From: Linnemannia elongata
Taxonomy: Eukaryota > Mortierellomycota > Mortierellomycetes > Mortierellales > Mortierellaceae
Reading direction: 5' to 3'
Assembly: GCA_036320915.1 (NCBI GenBank)
Contig: JAXBDG010000022.1
Coordinates: forward strand, 186,001-250,000
DNA: 64,000 bases
Shown: positions 42,052 through 54,098 of the stretch, piece by piece
Numbering within the stretch: the first letter of the stretch is position 1
Layout: each line of letters opens with the position of its first letter
Position numbers and translations under genes: made by a program
The notes under the pieces: generated by a model
Databases searched by the model: none
What the model saw: the letters and a program-made list of their open reading frames with translations, nothing else
Told to the model about the DNA's origin: nothing

Positions 42052-45000
42052 ATGGCCCCACCAGAAGGAATGCGCATTATCATTGTCGGAGGAGGACTGG
42101 CCGGGTTGATGATGGGCATCATGCTCGACCACGCAGGCATCGACTACCACATCCTCGAACAGGCTTCAAGGCTCCGTCCTCTCGGCACATCCATCTCTCT
42201 CCACCCCGTCATCCGTGACCTCATGGAACAACTCGGTCTGCTCGAGGAGATGGAGGCATTGTCGAAGCCCATGCGAGGTATCACAGTTTTGTCGGCCAAG
42301 GGTCGTCGCATGGGTCGAATCGACACTCGCACCAATAAGCGCAGGTACTTTACTAAGATGACTATTTTCTCTTTTTTTCGGATGAGAACAAGGTTACTAT
42401 AACCCCTTGTAGTTTGTCTTTCATTGCTATGTCTTTTTTTTTTTTTTTACCTGTTTCTTGTTGTTGTTTGTATTTGTTTGCATGTATTGTTTGTGATACT
42501 CATATGTTCAACTCTCTTCCTCTCTTTCTCTATTTTCTGCCTGTTTCTATTACCTATTTGAACCCTTGCAGACATGGTCATCAAGCGATGGTTATGAGCA
42601 GGTAATAATAATCGATTTGTCTGCATCTCATGTATTTATTACATACAGTACACTCTTTGCTCTCTCTCTCTCTCTCTCTCGGTTTGTCTCTCGGTCTGAA
42701 AGAGGAAAAGCAAGAGAGAGAAGAACGAGAAAAGAGACATGTCAGCCCAAATGCAACAACGGCAATTAACGTTTTTTTTTTATCCTATTCGTTTCTCTCC
42801 CATCCAACTTTTCTTTGTGTTCCCCTCCTTTTCACCCCTCACCATTGTGAAACTGGACCCCTTCTCTTTCTTTATTGTTCCCAATTGTTTATTTTCCCTC
42901 CCTTTTTTACTTTTCTTTATGGCATCCCAAAAAGACCGGATTTGCACGAGTTCCTACGATCAAAGATCTCGCCCGAACGGTTGACGACGGGCAAGAGGGT
43001 GATCGACATTACTGAGACCCCCTCAGAGGTAACGGTGACCTGTATGGACGAGACGACGTATGTCGGCCATTTGGTCATTGGTGCCGATGGAGCCTATAGT
43101 GCCGTCCGCCAGATCATGTACAAGCAGCTCCAGGAGCGAGGTCTCCTTCCAGAGGTTGACAAGAAGCCCCTGCATTTCGACAAGCAGTGCGTCGTCGGTA
43201 AGTCCCGAAATGGGATTTTTTCTTTGCTGTATTTGAATACTATGGGGAAATGTAAACAGGGCGTGGAAACAAAAAAAAAAAAAAAAGTGAGCACGCGGCA
43301 CACATCCAGACAGCAACGAGAAAAGAAGGAGATTGGAACAAAAGGATGGACAGTCCGGGGGGGAGGAGTGGGATGAGATCATTGGAGAGAGAACATCCAA
43401 CCTGCAAAGTGTATATAATGCCAAGGAAGACATAAGAGAACGCGAGGAGAATGAAAAAAAAAAAATATTTGTTGGGAGAGAGACAGACGAGAAAGAAGGG
43501 AGATCGATTATCGATCGATCTGATGTCCCCACTATACCATCTCCTCAAAGGAAAGAAGGGGTCGGATGTCTTTTTTTTTTTTAAGAGTGAATCGATGCTG
43601 AAGCGACACTCTTCCTTTGCAGCTTTCGATGGGTGTCAATCCTCTCTACCTTGCCTTCCCATCGCATTGATGCGGATCGGCTCTAACTCGCTCACTTTAT
43701 TATTGTAATACCTGATTCAATTGAAAAAAAAAAAAAAAAAAAAAAAAAAATTGGGCGTGGACCCACTTTTTCATTGTTTCATGGGCATGAAAGTAGGAGG
43801 AGACTGACATCGATCCATCACATCATACCACGCACTCACGTTCGGACCCACGTTGTATGTATAGTACTCCTTTCTTCATAACTAAACCCCTTCAATTGCT
43901 TTTTTTTTTTTGTTTTTTGTTTTTTTTGCTTCTTTTTCATTCCTTAATAGGCATGACCGCCCCGCTTGACCCGGCAAGATACCCTGTCCTCTTGGATGAA
44001 CAGTGCGAGGTCAAGGTCCTCCTTGGCAAGGACCAACATACCTCTGTAAGTACTACGACTACAGTATCCCTTTTTTAACAATGCACTCATGCATCAAAAT
44101 GAAAAAAAGGCACTCTCCTTTCGGGTGACCTTATTCCCTTCATGGTTTAAAACCACCAACCCTTTTTCACCTCTTCATCATGCATATCAGTGACTAAACG
44201 CCCAACCTTGTCTTTATTTGTCCTCTCTTCCGAATTATATTAGATGTGGTTCCTCCCTCTGCAGGGAAACAGAATCGCGTGGTGTGTAGGTGGACCAGAC
44301 CCACATCAGCTGTTGCAAAGCACAGACGACAGCGCCTCCCAGTCCAGCCACGGCAGCGGCAGCCACAACAGTGGCAGTCGGGGCAGTCACCACAGCGGCA
44401 GTGGCCATGGTCGAGACTGGTATCCCGAGACGATTGTCGAGATCTGTGAGGATGTCCGCAACTTCAAGTGTCCTTATGGTGGTTCCGTTATGGACCTGAT
44501 CGAGGCCACGCCAAAGGGGATGGTGTCTAAGGTCCTGTTGGAGGAAAAAATGTATCGGACCTGGTACCATGGTCGCATTGTTCTCGTCGGAGATTCTTGT
44601 CACAAGGTAAAACGCCTCTTTTGTCTCTTTCCCTTTCTTATTTGTTGTTTGTTGTCTTTCATTGTTGTTTGTTTGTTGGGGAGGAAGGATGTCATGATGC
44701 ATATTCGGTGTTCATAAACAATCATGCAAGGTTACTCACTCCCTCTTTGTTTATTTGTTTACCTCTTAAAAAAAACCACAGATCGTCCCATTCTTCGGTC
44801 AGGGAGCATCGCAAGCGATCCTCGATTGCGCCTGCCTCACGAACCTCTTCTTCGATCTGCGTTCAACCGATACCGAATCCTTCCTCCCACTCTTCCAACA
44901 GTACGTCGACACCCGAATGGAAACCTCCAAGATCGCCTCAGACTCTTCTCGCGAGTTTGCGGATCTGATCTACGACCAAGGGTTCAAGGCCGATATTGCT

Positions 45001-45426
45001 CGCAAGATCGTCCTGAGGTATACGCCTTCTTGGTTGTTGAGGATGATCACGGGGACGATTCATACAGATAGACCGTTCTTGAAGTTCCTCCGTCCTCCGA
45101 CGAAGAAGGTCTACCCGAACGAGCAGAAGCAACAGGACCAGAAGCAAAGCAATCAGCAGTTGAAGCAGTTGAAGCAACAACAGTCATTGCAGTCGCTCCA
45201 GTTGCCTTCGTTGCAGCGCTTGAAGCTGCAGCCATCGATGTTGTCGTTGCAGGATCTGAAGCAGCAGCAGTCGATGCAGTCCCTGAACGAGTGGAAGCAA
45301 CAGCGACCAACGATGTTGTCGTTGGAGGAGTGGAAACATTACCAGCAGCAGCAGCACTCTATGCAGCAGTTGAGGCAACAGTTGTCCGTGCCCCAGTTGG
45401 ACCATCCTCTTCATCGACACCCTTGA
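42052..45426 (+). CDS. FAD-dependent monooxygenase C with Gln/Leu-rich repeat tail
   Basis: Six exons: 42052..42344, 42572..42601, 42935..43197, 43951..44045, 44244..44606 and 44782..45426, 562 residues. The Rossmann motif is IIIVGGGLAGLMMG (Gly13-15-18), then DYHILEQASRLRPLGTSI, a 30-nt exon (HGHQAMVMS), RPDLHEFLRSKISPERLTTG, DG motif VIGADGAYSAVR, and the second FAD motif LVGDSCHKIVPFFGQGASQAIL (343 onward). Unlike A and B, GDSCHK is uninterrupted, although the intron after HK is at the same place. A region GSGSHNSGSRGS-like insert lies near 270. Residues 460-562 form imperfect repeats rich in Gln, Leu and Ser (SLQDLKQQQSMQSLNEWKQQ). Exon 3 uses an AAG acceptor (CCCAAAAAG), the weakest site. 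Substrate unknown. Confidence 0.87.
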
Positions 45427-45506
45427 TGAACACCCATAATGATTTTGTTATGCCTTTTTTTCCCTTTAGTCATGATAATGGTTATTTCTTTCGTTCTCTA
45501 TCCATC

Positions 45507-45537
<31 letters not shown>

Positions 45538-45889
45538 CCACAACCCCCCCCCCCCCCCCCTTTGCATTCGTAAGACGCAAGTCTACATTTTTACATAGTC
45601 CTCCAAACACAAAAACACATTTGCATTTTCTTTTTTCTTTCGTTCATAGTCATAGTTTCTCTTTTTTTTTTTTTCTTCATCGTAGTTATCATGTACCAAT
45701 ACAAGCTAATGTCCATCTACCCAAAAGTCCTATTGATATTGCTTAAAAAATGCATAGCAAATAACAAAAAAAAAAAAAAAAAAAAGAAAAATTGACGAAG
45801 TCAAAGAGAGAAACGGATGTGGCAGGAGAAAGAGTGAAGCGAGGCAGGAACACGAGTGCGGCAATTCAAGGAACTGCTCAAAACCATCA
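45427..45889. other. 3' region of monooxygenase C; homopolymer-rich
   Basis: T, A and C runs follow each other (C17 at 45544-45560; A runs near 45522 and 45763). No gene seen. Confidence 0.5.
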
Positions 45890-46000
45890 ATTGGTGGCGA
45901 GTGTCACGTGCTCCTATATATAACGCGTAACTCTCCATCAACGTGACATAAATTGCTACTGAAACAAATTGTAGTCTAAAATCACAGAATCCATCAAGTT
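45890..46000 (+). promoter_or_regulatory. Upstream module of tRNA-Leu copy 3
   Basis: ATTGGTGGCG at 45890-45899, TCACGTGCTCC from 45904 (E-box 45905-45910), a TATATATA stretch, TAACGCGTAAC at 45921-45931 and AACGTGACAT from 45940. It aligns without gaps over 111 bases with the module before copy 2, while bases between the blocks differ. Confidence 0.65.
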
Positions 46001-46083
46001 GGAGAGATGGCCGAGTTGGTCTAAGGCGCCGCGTTAAGGCCGCGGTCTATTCGTAGGCGTGGGTTCAAATCCCACTCTCTTCA
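46001..46083 (+). tRNA. tRNA-Leu, anticodon AAG (copy 3)
   Basis: An 83-nt tRNA with the same sequence as copies 1 and 2, without intron or encoded CCA. TTTT at 46090-46093 is the likely terminator; the 3' flank CTATTCTTTTGCC matches that of copy 1. Confidence 0.97.
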
Positions 46084-46220
46084 CTATTCTTTTGCCTTTC
46101 TTTCCTCAAAGGTTGAGAGAGGAGGGGAACGCGTTCTTTTTCGTTGCCAGAACGTTTGATTTCAAGTATTCTTATCCATCCTGGCATCCTTTTTATGAAA
46201 GGGATATTTAGTTGAGGATG

Positions 46221-46252
<32 letters not shown>

Positions 46253-46782
46253 TAACAAAGGACTTTGTCCAATTGACTATTGACTTTCTGTTTAAGCTAT
46301 GACGAAGCAGAGTTACTAATGGGCTCTTTGTTGTAATGTGGGGGGAGAGAAGGGAGGAACAAGCCTCAGATCGCTGCTTGAATCGGGGATCTGATAGCTG
46401 TGTGTGTCTGTTCGCTTATGTGGATCAAGAGTTACTCGGAGGGATAGAGAGAGAGAGGAGAGGGGGATTCCCCGAGAAGAGCGATACCGGGTCATACTGG
46501 GATCCCTTTTTATTCATAATCAAGAGATTCTGTTATTTCCCGGGTAAAGAAGTGTGGTGATAGGATGGTACGACCCTTTTCGTAAGGCAAAGTGCAAATG
46601 ACGGAATGATATGATATGATATGATAGATTGGGTGCATGGTCCGATTATATGGTCCAGCCCTTTGTCGTGGGTTAGCATTGCTCCATTATTCTTTTGTTA
46701 TCCTCAGGATAATATGAGAGTGCATTAATGGATTATTGACACAGAGAAAAAGAGGGATGATCAGCGCCCCGATTCATCGGAT

Positions 46783-46850
<68 letters not shown>

Positions 46851-47454
46851 AAGAAGACACGGTGATATGATCCATTGACCATGGTGTATATCATGCAGTG
46901 ACATGGGATGTAATGTGGCCACGATCGATGAGAAGGAGAGGAAAGCGTTCTATGGTCAAGTGTTAAAGGGGAAAGAACGAATGATGACCGACCCACTAAA
47001 TGTCCGCGTGTTTTGGTTATGCGTTCTCCACTCTGACATAGTTGTGTCTTTGTTTCGGTATTTTTTGTTGATGGTGTCTTTCGATCCTTTCCTTCTCGTT
47101 CATGGAGTCTTGCCCCTTTCTTCTTCCTTTAAGAAGAGTGTCATAAGCGATTGAACCATTGAGCAAGCATTGATGCTATCCATCGTGGGAGTGAGAATAG
47201 CTTTTTTAGCTGTGCTAAGGCTTTAAGTGTTGCTTTGTTGGTGGTTTATGAATAGGCAAAGTGCACACGTTGTTGTTCTTTTATGTATGTATGTATGAAT
47301 GTATGTGTATGTATGTATGAGTGTGCATAATGTCAGTTGAGTTGCAGTGCTCGTGTGTGGCCACCTTTTTTTTTTTAATTGCATAACATCGCACATCCAA
47401 CATGATCACACCCACACTTCATTCATACACTCGCCCACTCGTCCACTCGCCACA

Positions 47455-47487
<33 letters not shown>

Positions 47488-48033
47488 ATTTTTGGCTTTG
47501 ATTTTTATTGTGCCCCCCTTTTTTGTTCGCACCTCTTCTCTCTTTTTTTTTTTTTCTTTTTTCTTTTTTCTTTTTTCTTTTTCTTTTCTTCTTCTTTTCT
47601 TCTTTTCTTCTTTCTTTCTTCTCTTTTCTCTTCTCATCACTCGCTCGCTCTCTCTCTCTCTCCACACCCACCCTCATTGCCACACTTTACTCTCCTCTCC
47701 TCTTCTCTTGTACTCCTATTCCACACACTACTTGCCCATCACACTCACTTACTCACTTCTCTCCCTCTTTCATCCTCACTCTCACTCTCACTCTCACTCT
47801 CATCGTATTCTATTCATTCACACCTGCTCTCCCTTCCTTCTCACTTGCATACTCATTACAAACAAAAACAACCAACTGCTGCAACGACAAGAAGAACAGA
47901 GGCAACAACAAACAAAAACCCCGCACACACTTCTCCTTCCCTCCCCCCTCTCCCCTTCCCCCCCCCCCCTCCCCTTCCTTCCTTCCTTCTCACTTAAACT
48001 CACATACCTCACAACACAAACACATACACAACC
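46084..48033. other. 2-kb region ahead of RHO2; repeats and pyrimidine leader
   Basis: Contains T20 near 46233-46253, a (GA)n microsatellite (46786-46848), (TATG)n near 47283-47323, T30 at 47457-47486 and a CT-rich stretch from 47540 to 47990 that is the presumed RHO2 leader. The long open frames there are readings of this pyrimidine DNA. No other gene seen. Confidence 0.55.
46786..46848 (+). repeat. (GA)n microsatellite
   Basis: About 31 uninterrupted GA units. Confidence 0.95.
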
Positions 48034-51000
48034 ATGTCCAACGCTAAACAAGACAAGGATATCGTCCGAAGGAAGCTCGTTATCGTCGGTGACGGTGCCT
48101 GTGGAAAGACCTCCCTCCTCTCCGTCTTCACTCTCGGCTACTTCCCCAAGGTAAACCCCTCTTCCTCTTCTTCATATCCATTCGACACGTTGCCACCACC
48201 ACCACCACTACTACTACTACCAGCAACAAGAGAAAGTAGTAACCAGATGACAAAGAGACAACCAGATCACCCTCTTTCTCTTTGTATTTTTATGTACATC
48301 GAAAAAAAAACTCAGCGCCATCACTTTTGAACAAGAGAAACAGAGACACAACACACACTCCATGGATCCATCCATTCATCACACATGGTACCATGAGGTA
48401 CATGAATGAAAGAGTTAACCCTATGGACTTGTGGGCCATGCCATGGGACATGGCATTCGTATGAAGAAAGGATAAAATAGACGGATGACCACTGCGTCTT
48501 TTTCTGGTGGTTGAGGTGAGCAACACACCCCTTTCACCCTTCTTTGTTGCCACCTGCCTCCCCCTCTCCTCACCCGCAGCTTCAACGAAACCAATCCATT
48601 TTTTTTCCCTCATTATATCCGTGTCTACTGTTCGTATGAGCATGTCTTCCATCATTGTTCACTCGTCCCATCGTTTCGTATCATTGTCTCTTTCTCAAAC
48701 CAGCTAAAAGCCTGGGTTGGTTGACAGGCAATTGTGAATATACATGTATGCTGCGACAGCCTGGCTCATTGCACTTGATTGTTATTCCTTCTTTGCACGC
48801 AGCTAAAAAAAAACTGTCAAGAGTGATGTAAAAATGGATCGAAGAAGGGTGAAAGGGATGTGTTCACTCAGGGGACAGGTCAAAAGTACCAGCCTTCAGC
48901 CAGGAGGCAGGGGGAGAACAACATTTGTTTTCCTGTGTCCATTCTGGTGGTATGCAAAAGGACTCAAGAAGGGGTGTTGGTGCACTCAGGGGACAAGTGT
49001 TACATCCATGCCCGCATCCACACCCGCATCCATACCCACAGCCACATCCACATCCGCACCATCCACGCTTCCATACAATTATCTTTCTGCTTCTTTTACA
49101 ATCTTCCTGTGCACCCTTCCTGGGGATCGGTGCTTTTCTCCTTACGACCTTGTGCCTCCTCTTGTCTTTGTCTTTTTCCTTCCTTCTTTGGCTCTTCTTC
49201 AGACTTATGATTGGCATGGAAAAAAAGAATGAGGGTGGTCTAGATGGTGATGATGGGCTGTTTTTGGGTATCCAGCAGATATTCTGCAGGAGCAAACAGA
49301 GGCACGTAGATGGGCTGGCTTGTTAGATGACTGGCTGGACCCAAAAACAACTTTCTATTTTTTTTTTTTTTTTTGGTCAACGCAAAAACGATAACTATTC
49401 GCTCTTTTTTCTTTATTATTTTGTAACAAGAGTCGACTCTTGATGCATTGTTCGGGCTGTGCACAAAAGAAAAAGAAAAAGTAACGAACAACGAAAAAAT
49501 ATCGCCTCCGGAATTGGACCTAACCTGACGGACTTGATGGTCAATTGTAGAGGCTGTGGGGCTAAAGGAGGGAAAGGACGATGGCAAGGGGGGAAAAGTC
49601 GACCCTCATGGACAAGTGAGTGGTGCAGTGTGGCGATGGTTATGTCATCCATCTCTTTTCTCCACTCTCTCTCTCTCTCGCGCGCGCTCTCTCTCTCCAC
49701 TCACTCGTATGAAGGAAGAAAAAAAAGGTTGCAATACGCAGAAGAGTGGACACAAAAGGCAGACTATCCAAAAGATGGTGGATGTGCCTCAAGGGAATCA
49801 AGAACAACAACAAAGATTATGGTTATGCTTGCACAGAACTGGGTATATATCACTTCCAAGGGATGCATGGAGGAGCTGTTTCTCTTTTTCTCTCATCCAA
49901 TTGCAACCTACGTTGTTTGTTAGTTTGTAGGTTGTTGTGTTTGTTTGTTTCTCGTTGTTTTTATTGTTCCTGGCGTCTATCCGTCCAGAATGTTGGAAAA
50001 CATGTGTTGTCGTTCGTAGTGTATTCGTCAATGTTCGCATTGGTGTGCTTGTCTTTCTCTGTCTGTTTTGTTTTCTCCTCTCCCCTCACTATGGACCAGT
50101 TAGGCAATCCATCCACATTCAATAACATGGGACATATTTTTAGAACCATTGAAACGGACATGCAAGAGGGCCAGGCTTTTTTGTTCTTTTTTTTTTTGGT
50201 GATGGTTCATACAACTATATCCTACAGTGCGCTCGTGTTGGCTCTTGTTGTCGTCAATAGCAAATCATCATCGACAACAAACAATAGCAACCAGTTGACT
50301 AACCAATTGCCCCCTCTTCGTATTCTTCTTTTTTTCTTTTGCCTCCCCTTTCCCCCCTTTTCTCATGCCTGCCTATCCGTCCGCCTGCATGTTGCTACCT
50401 GCTGCTCCTCCTTTCCGTCCTTCCATCCTTTGGCTCACTTTCGCACTCTCCGACCTCCTATAACTTGTCAATGTACCTCACGCGCTACACAATTGACGAC
50501 TCCTTCTTGATCTCGACCTCATCCTGTCGACTCTTGTGTTTTTTCCGTCGCCTTGTTGGACTCAATTGACCCGGTTATTATTGTTTGCCGTGACCAGGAT
50601 TATGTAAGTTGAATTTTTTGTACTTTTTTCATTTGTTTTGATGTGGCTATCTATACTCTCTCCGTCATGATCTCCTGGACCTCGCCTTCTCGTCTACTTT
50701 CGCCGCTGCTTTCCGCCCTTTTGTTATTCGATCCTAACTCATTCTTGTTCGGTCTCCATTAGAACCCCACGGTGTTTGAAAACTTTGTGACCGATGTCAA
50801 GATTGATGGCAAGCCAGTGCAACTTGCACTCTGGGATACAGCGTATGTGATATCTGCCTTGGCAATGCAGAAAACAGGATTGTTTTGTTTTCGGACAAGA
50901 ACGGTCTTGCTACGGACGTTCAAATCTTCGCTTCGGTCACTAATATCTATTGTCTATTTATTTCCTTTTTCTGTCTTATACTTTGATAGTGGCCAGGAAG

Positions 51001-51798
51001 CATATGAAGTATGGATCATGCGATCGGACAAAACTGAAAACAATGCAGAGGATGTGATCGACAAACAATAAGAAACATGGTCTGATCAGAGGTTGTCAAT
51101 TCAGGATTCAAGACAGCAGCAAACATTCACACGCATTTTCTCCATTGGATTTTCTTATCGTTATTAGCGACTTCGACCTCTCTCTTATACCAAAGCCCAT
51201 GTAATCCTGATCGGATACTCTGTCGATACACCAGATTCTCTCGATAATGTCACATCCAAGGTACTATATCTCTTGCAGGACTAGCCTTCAGCTTGACTGG
51301 ATATTGATATCTCATGGCGACTGTGCTGACCATCATTTCATTTTTCCTTGTTGCAAATATAGTGGATCCAAGAGGTGCAGGTACATTGCCCCGAGACGCC
51401 TGTGATCCTGGTTGGAATGAAGAAGGATTTGAGGGATGATCAGGCGGCATCAACAGGAGCAGAGGCAAAGACGACTCGTTTTGTAACAACCGCCGAGGTA
51501 CGACGCCTTTTTTTTTTTTTTTTTTTTTTTTTTTCTACTTTTGCCCTGTTTTGCACGGAACTGTTGTTATGCGGACAAAATAGCTATAAATTCTGTGAAA
51601 ACGCTCTTCAATGACTTACCAATAATCTCCTATGAATCATAGGCTGAACGCGTGGCGGCAGAGATTGGAGCACGAAATCATTTGGAGTGCAGTGCGTTGA
51701 CAGGCGATGGTGTGGATGATGTCTTTGAGGCAGCAACGCGTGGAGCTTTGACACAGGGCAACCAGTCTCAAGAAAGCGGATGCTGCATCATTCTGTAG
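48034..51798 (+). CDS. RHO2: Rho-family small GTPase, Rho2 type
   Basis: Seven exons: 48034..48150, 50598..50603, 50763..50842, 50990..51008, 51168..51260, 51363..51497 and 51643..51798, 201 residues. P-loop GDGACGKT (19-26) in [38 protein letters not shown] as effector region; WDTAGQEAYERLRPLSY as switch [21 protein letters not shown] as the last G motif; and a C terminus CCIIL, a geranylgeranyl-type CAAX box preceded by a palmitoylatable Cys. The VRRKLV start, FTLG, VGMKKDL and CCIIL all point to yeast Rho2 rather than Rho1/3/4. Rho2 is a membrane-bound switch acting in cell wall integrity and polarised growth. Exon 2 is only 6 nt (Asp-Tyr) and exon 4 is 19 nt; intron 1 is 2447 bases, exceptional for this window. 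A CNH-domain gene converges on it downstream. Confidence 0.94.
48151..50597 (+). other. Unusually long (2.4 kb) first intron of RHO2
   Basis: Starts GTAAAC and ends TGACCAG. It contains a repeated word CACTCAGGGGACA (48865-48877 and 48983-48995), a short CATCCACACCCGCATC-type tandem stretch (about 49010-49065), T runs, and CT and GC repeats near 49670-49700. No nested gene is evident. Confidence 0.7.
50598..50603 (+). other. 6-nt microexon of RHO2
   Basis: GATTAT between ACCAG and GTAAGT encodes Asp-Tyr, completing [13 protein letters not shown]. Rho proteins always have two residues here between FPx and xPTVFENY (QY in yeast Rho2), so skipping it would remove conserved effector-region residues. 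Confidence 0.85.
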
Positions 51799-53150
51799 TC
51801 ACCCCCTTTTGTGGAAGCACTCTGACAACCATACGCCATATGCAACCTGGATGCAATGACATACAGTCAAGGCATCAGAAACCAACTACGATCAAACGAC
51901 CACACGACATTCGCCAAACCAATTGCCTTACACAAACAACAACTCATACACAACAATACAATGATAAAAAGAAAACAGATATAATTTTGCAGGAGAGGTA
52001 TTGCTTGGCCTCAATTGGCATTTGGAAACGGAATGACGGACAAAAACCCATTTTCTTTGGAGTCCCACTCACCCCTTGGCAGTTTTTCCCGCGCCTCTCC
52101 CTGAGTCTCACGAACCGAAAGAAAAACAAGACCAACGGGACGGACCAGGATCAGGAATAGGAAAACAGGAATAGCCATGCAAGGGGCGAGAAAGTTTCAG
52201 GAAATCCAAAAACCCATTTTAGCCATACGACGAGAGGGCGCCAACCACATCTATTTTCTTTTTTTTTTTCTTCAACAACACACTTACCTACTTCGATATG
52301 ATGTACATACTTGAATACATAATTCGTTTTTTCCTTTTTTTTTTTTTTTTTTTTTTTTCTGGTGTCAGTGGATGTGATTTTTCTGCCAATAATGTTTGCT
52401 TCCGTTGGGCATCTTTCAGGAACAAGAAGGACCAAAAAAGAAAAAAAAAATTCAGGATATAACGACGCCCGTTGGTATTATTTTCTTTTCGTGTACATGC
52501 AGAGCTGCATATATGCATGTCATCCTGCTTCTCTTTTCTCGGCGTATTTCTGAAGCTCCAAAGGGGGGGGGTGTGGTGGTGGAGGCGGGGCTAAAAAAGG
52601 ACGTATGTGGTATGTTGTTAAAAATGGAAACAAAAAAAAAACCTTGAGAGACTGAGTCTGAAGATAATGTGGTACAAACAATTGATAGATAAAAATAGCA
52701 GAATGTTGTGTTGTTGTTTTTTTGTTGCGCTGGCAAACGCGCGGCCAAAGTACGGGCCTTGTGCCTTGTGCCTGTGCCTGATTCCTGGTCTTGAGGGGGA
52801 CTATGCAAGTCTTTTCTATTTTTTTTTTTTTTTTTTTTTTGAGTGTTTTTATTTTTGAGAAGGATAACTTACTGGTGGTGGTGTGGTGTGGTGTGTGTGT
52901 GTGTGTGTGTGTGTGGGGGGGGGGGGGTTAGGACTTGGAAAACAAATAGGACCGCGTAGATATAGCAAGGACAAACCTGGGGCTGTTGCATGGGTTGAAA
53001 AGGATAGAAGAAAGAAGGGTATCTTTTGCTGATAGGAGGCGAGAAAAAAAAAAAAAAAAACGGCAAGACGAAGGGACTACACGAAAAAAAAAAGCAGCAC
53101 AAAATGAAAATGAAAAGGAAGTAGGAGGAGAGGAGGCGGGGAGAGTTGAC
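51799..53150. other. Spacer between convergent RHO2 and CNH genes
   Basis: 1.35 kb of 3' flanks with many homopolymers (T22 near 52338-52359, T22 near 52819-52840, A18 near 53043-53060) and a (GT)n-G13 stretch at 52890-52927. No gene seen. Confidence 0.5.
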
Positions 53151-54062
53151 TTAAGGATAGTACCCGATGAGCTCAAGTTCATCAGGCCCAAGGAGCGAGA
53201 CGACAGAGAGTTGACAAATGGAGACGCCATTCTTGGGATGGCAGTAACTGAAGAACAGGCCGAGCGAATCTTCTGCCATCGAATCACGACCCAGGAACTT
53301 AATTGAGGCTGAGGCATTTGAAGATAGGGCAGATGTGGCGTTGGTGAGGGCCAGGGCTGTTGCTGCGAGGGATGAAGAAGTGCTGGTGTTGGTGGGGCCT
53401 GAGGGGGGACTGGAGGTTGGGGTTTGGGATGTTGGGAGAGGTGGGGGTTGTGGAGAGTGTGAGCGATATTGGTGGGGTTGTGTGCTGCTGCCATCGTAAA
53501 GAAATCGTTGCTGGCCTTGACCATTGCTACCGGGGACAGATATGGATGAAGCGGAAGATTGGGCGCGGTCGGTGGCCTGGATGAGGTCTCGCTTGGTGAT
53601 CTCCTTGACCTTCTTGGCCCTCGTCAACGAAAAGATCACAATTGAGGATTTCTCAAATCCAATTACATAGATGTCATGGACCGTCTTCAGGAACTCGACC
53701 TTTTGTGGTGGGCAGCCGACGGAAGAACCAGACCCAGAGCTGAGGCCGGATTCGCTCCAGTCTAGGACTATGCGAGATTGTGGTTTGCCTTGGAGGTCGA
53801 CAATTCGGGACTGGGACCCGTAGGTGGCTAGGAAGAGTTGTCCAGTGGTACGTTGAGAAAAAGCGAGGTTCAGGACTTCGTCCGAGGTCACCATTCGGGT
53901 CTTTGTTTTTGTCCCTGCTGCCGACGGTGCTGGAGTGGTCGTGGGCGGTTGTTGGGAAGGGAGTACAATGGAAGAAGAGGAGTTGGACGACGAAGGCGAC
54001 GAAGGTGGAGACGATGACGACGAGGATCCTCGGTGGTGGGTCGGATGGTAAGGGACACCCAG

Positions 54063-54098
<36 letters not shown>

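Noticed and set aside
46786..46848. Possible Arg/Glu repeat protein over the GA repeat
   Set aside because: Pure dinucleotide microsatellite without a frame extending into complex sequence.
47347..48154. Three long overlapping plus-strand frames
   Set aside because: Phe/Ser/Pro runs from the T- and CT-rich RHO2 leader; the real coding start is at 48034.
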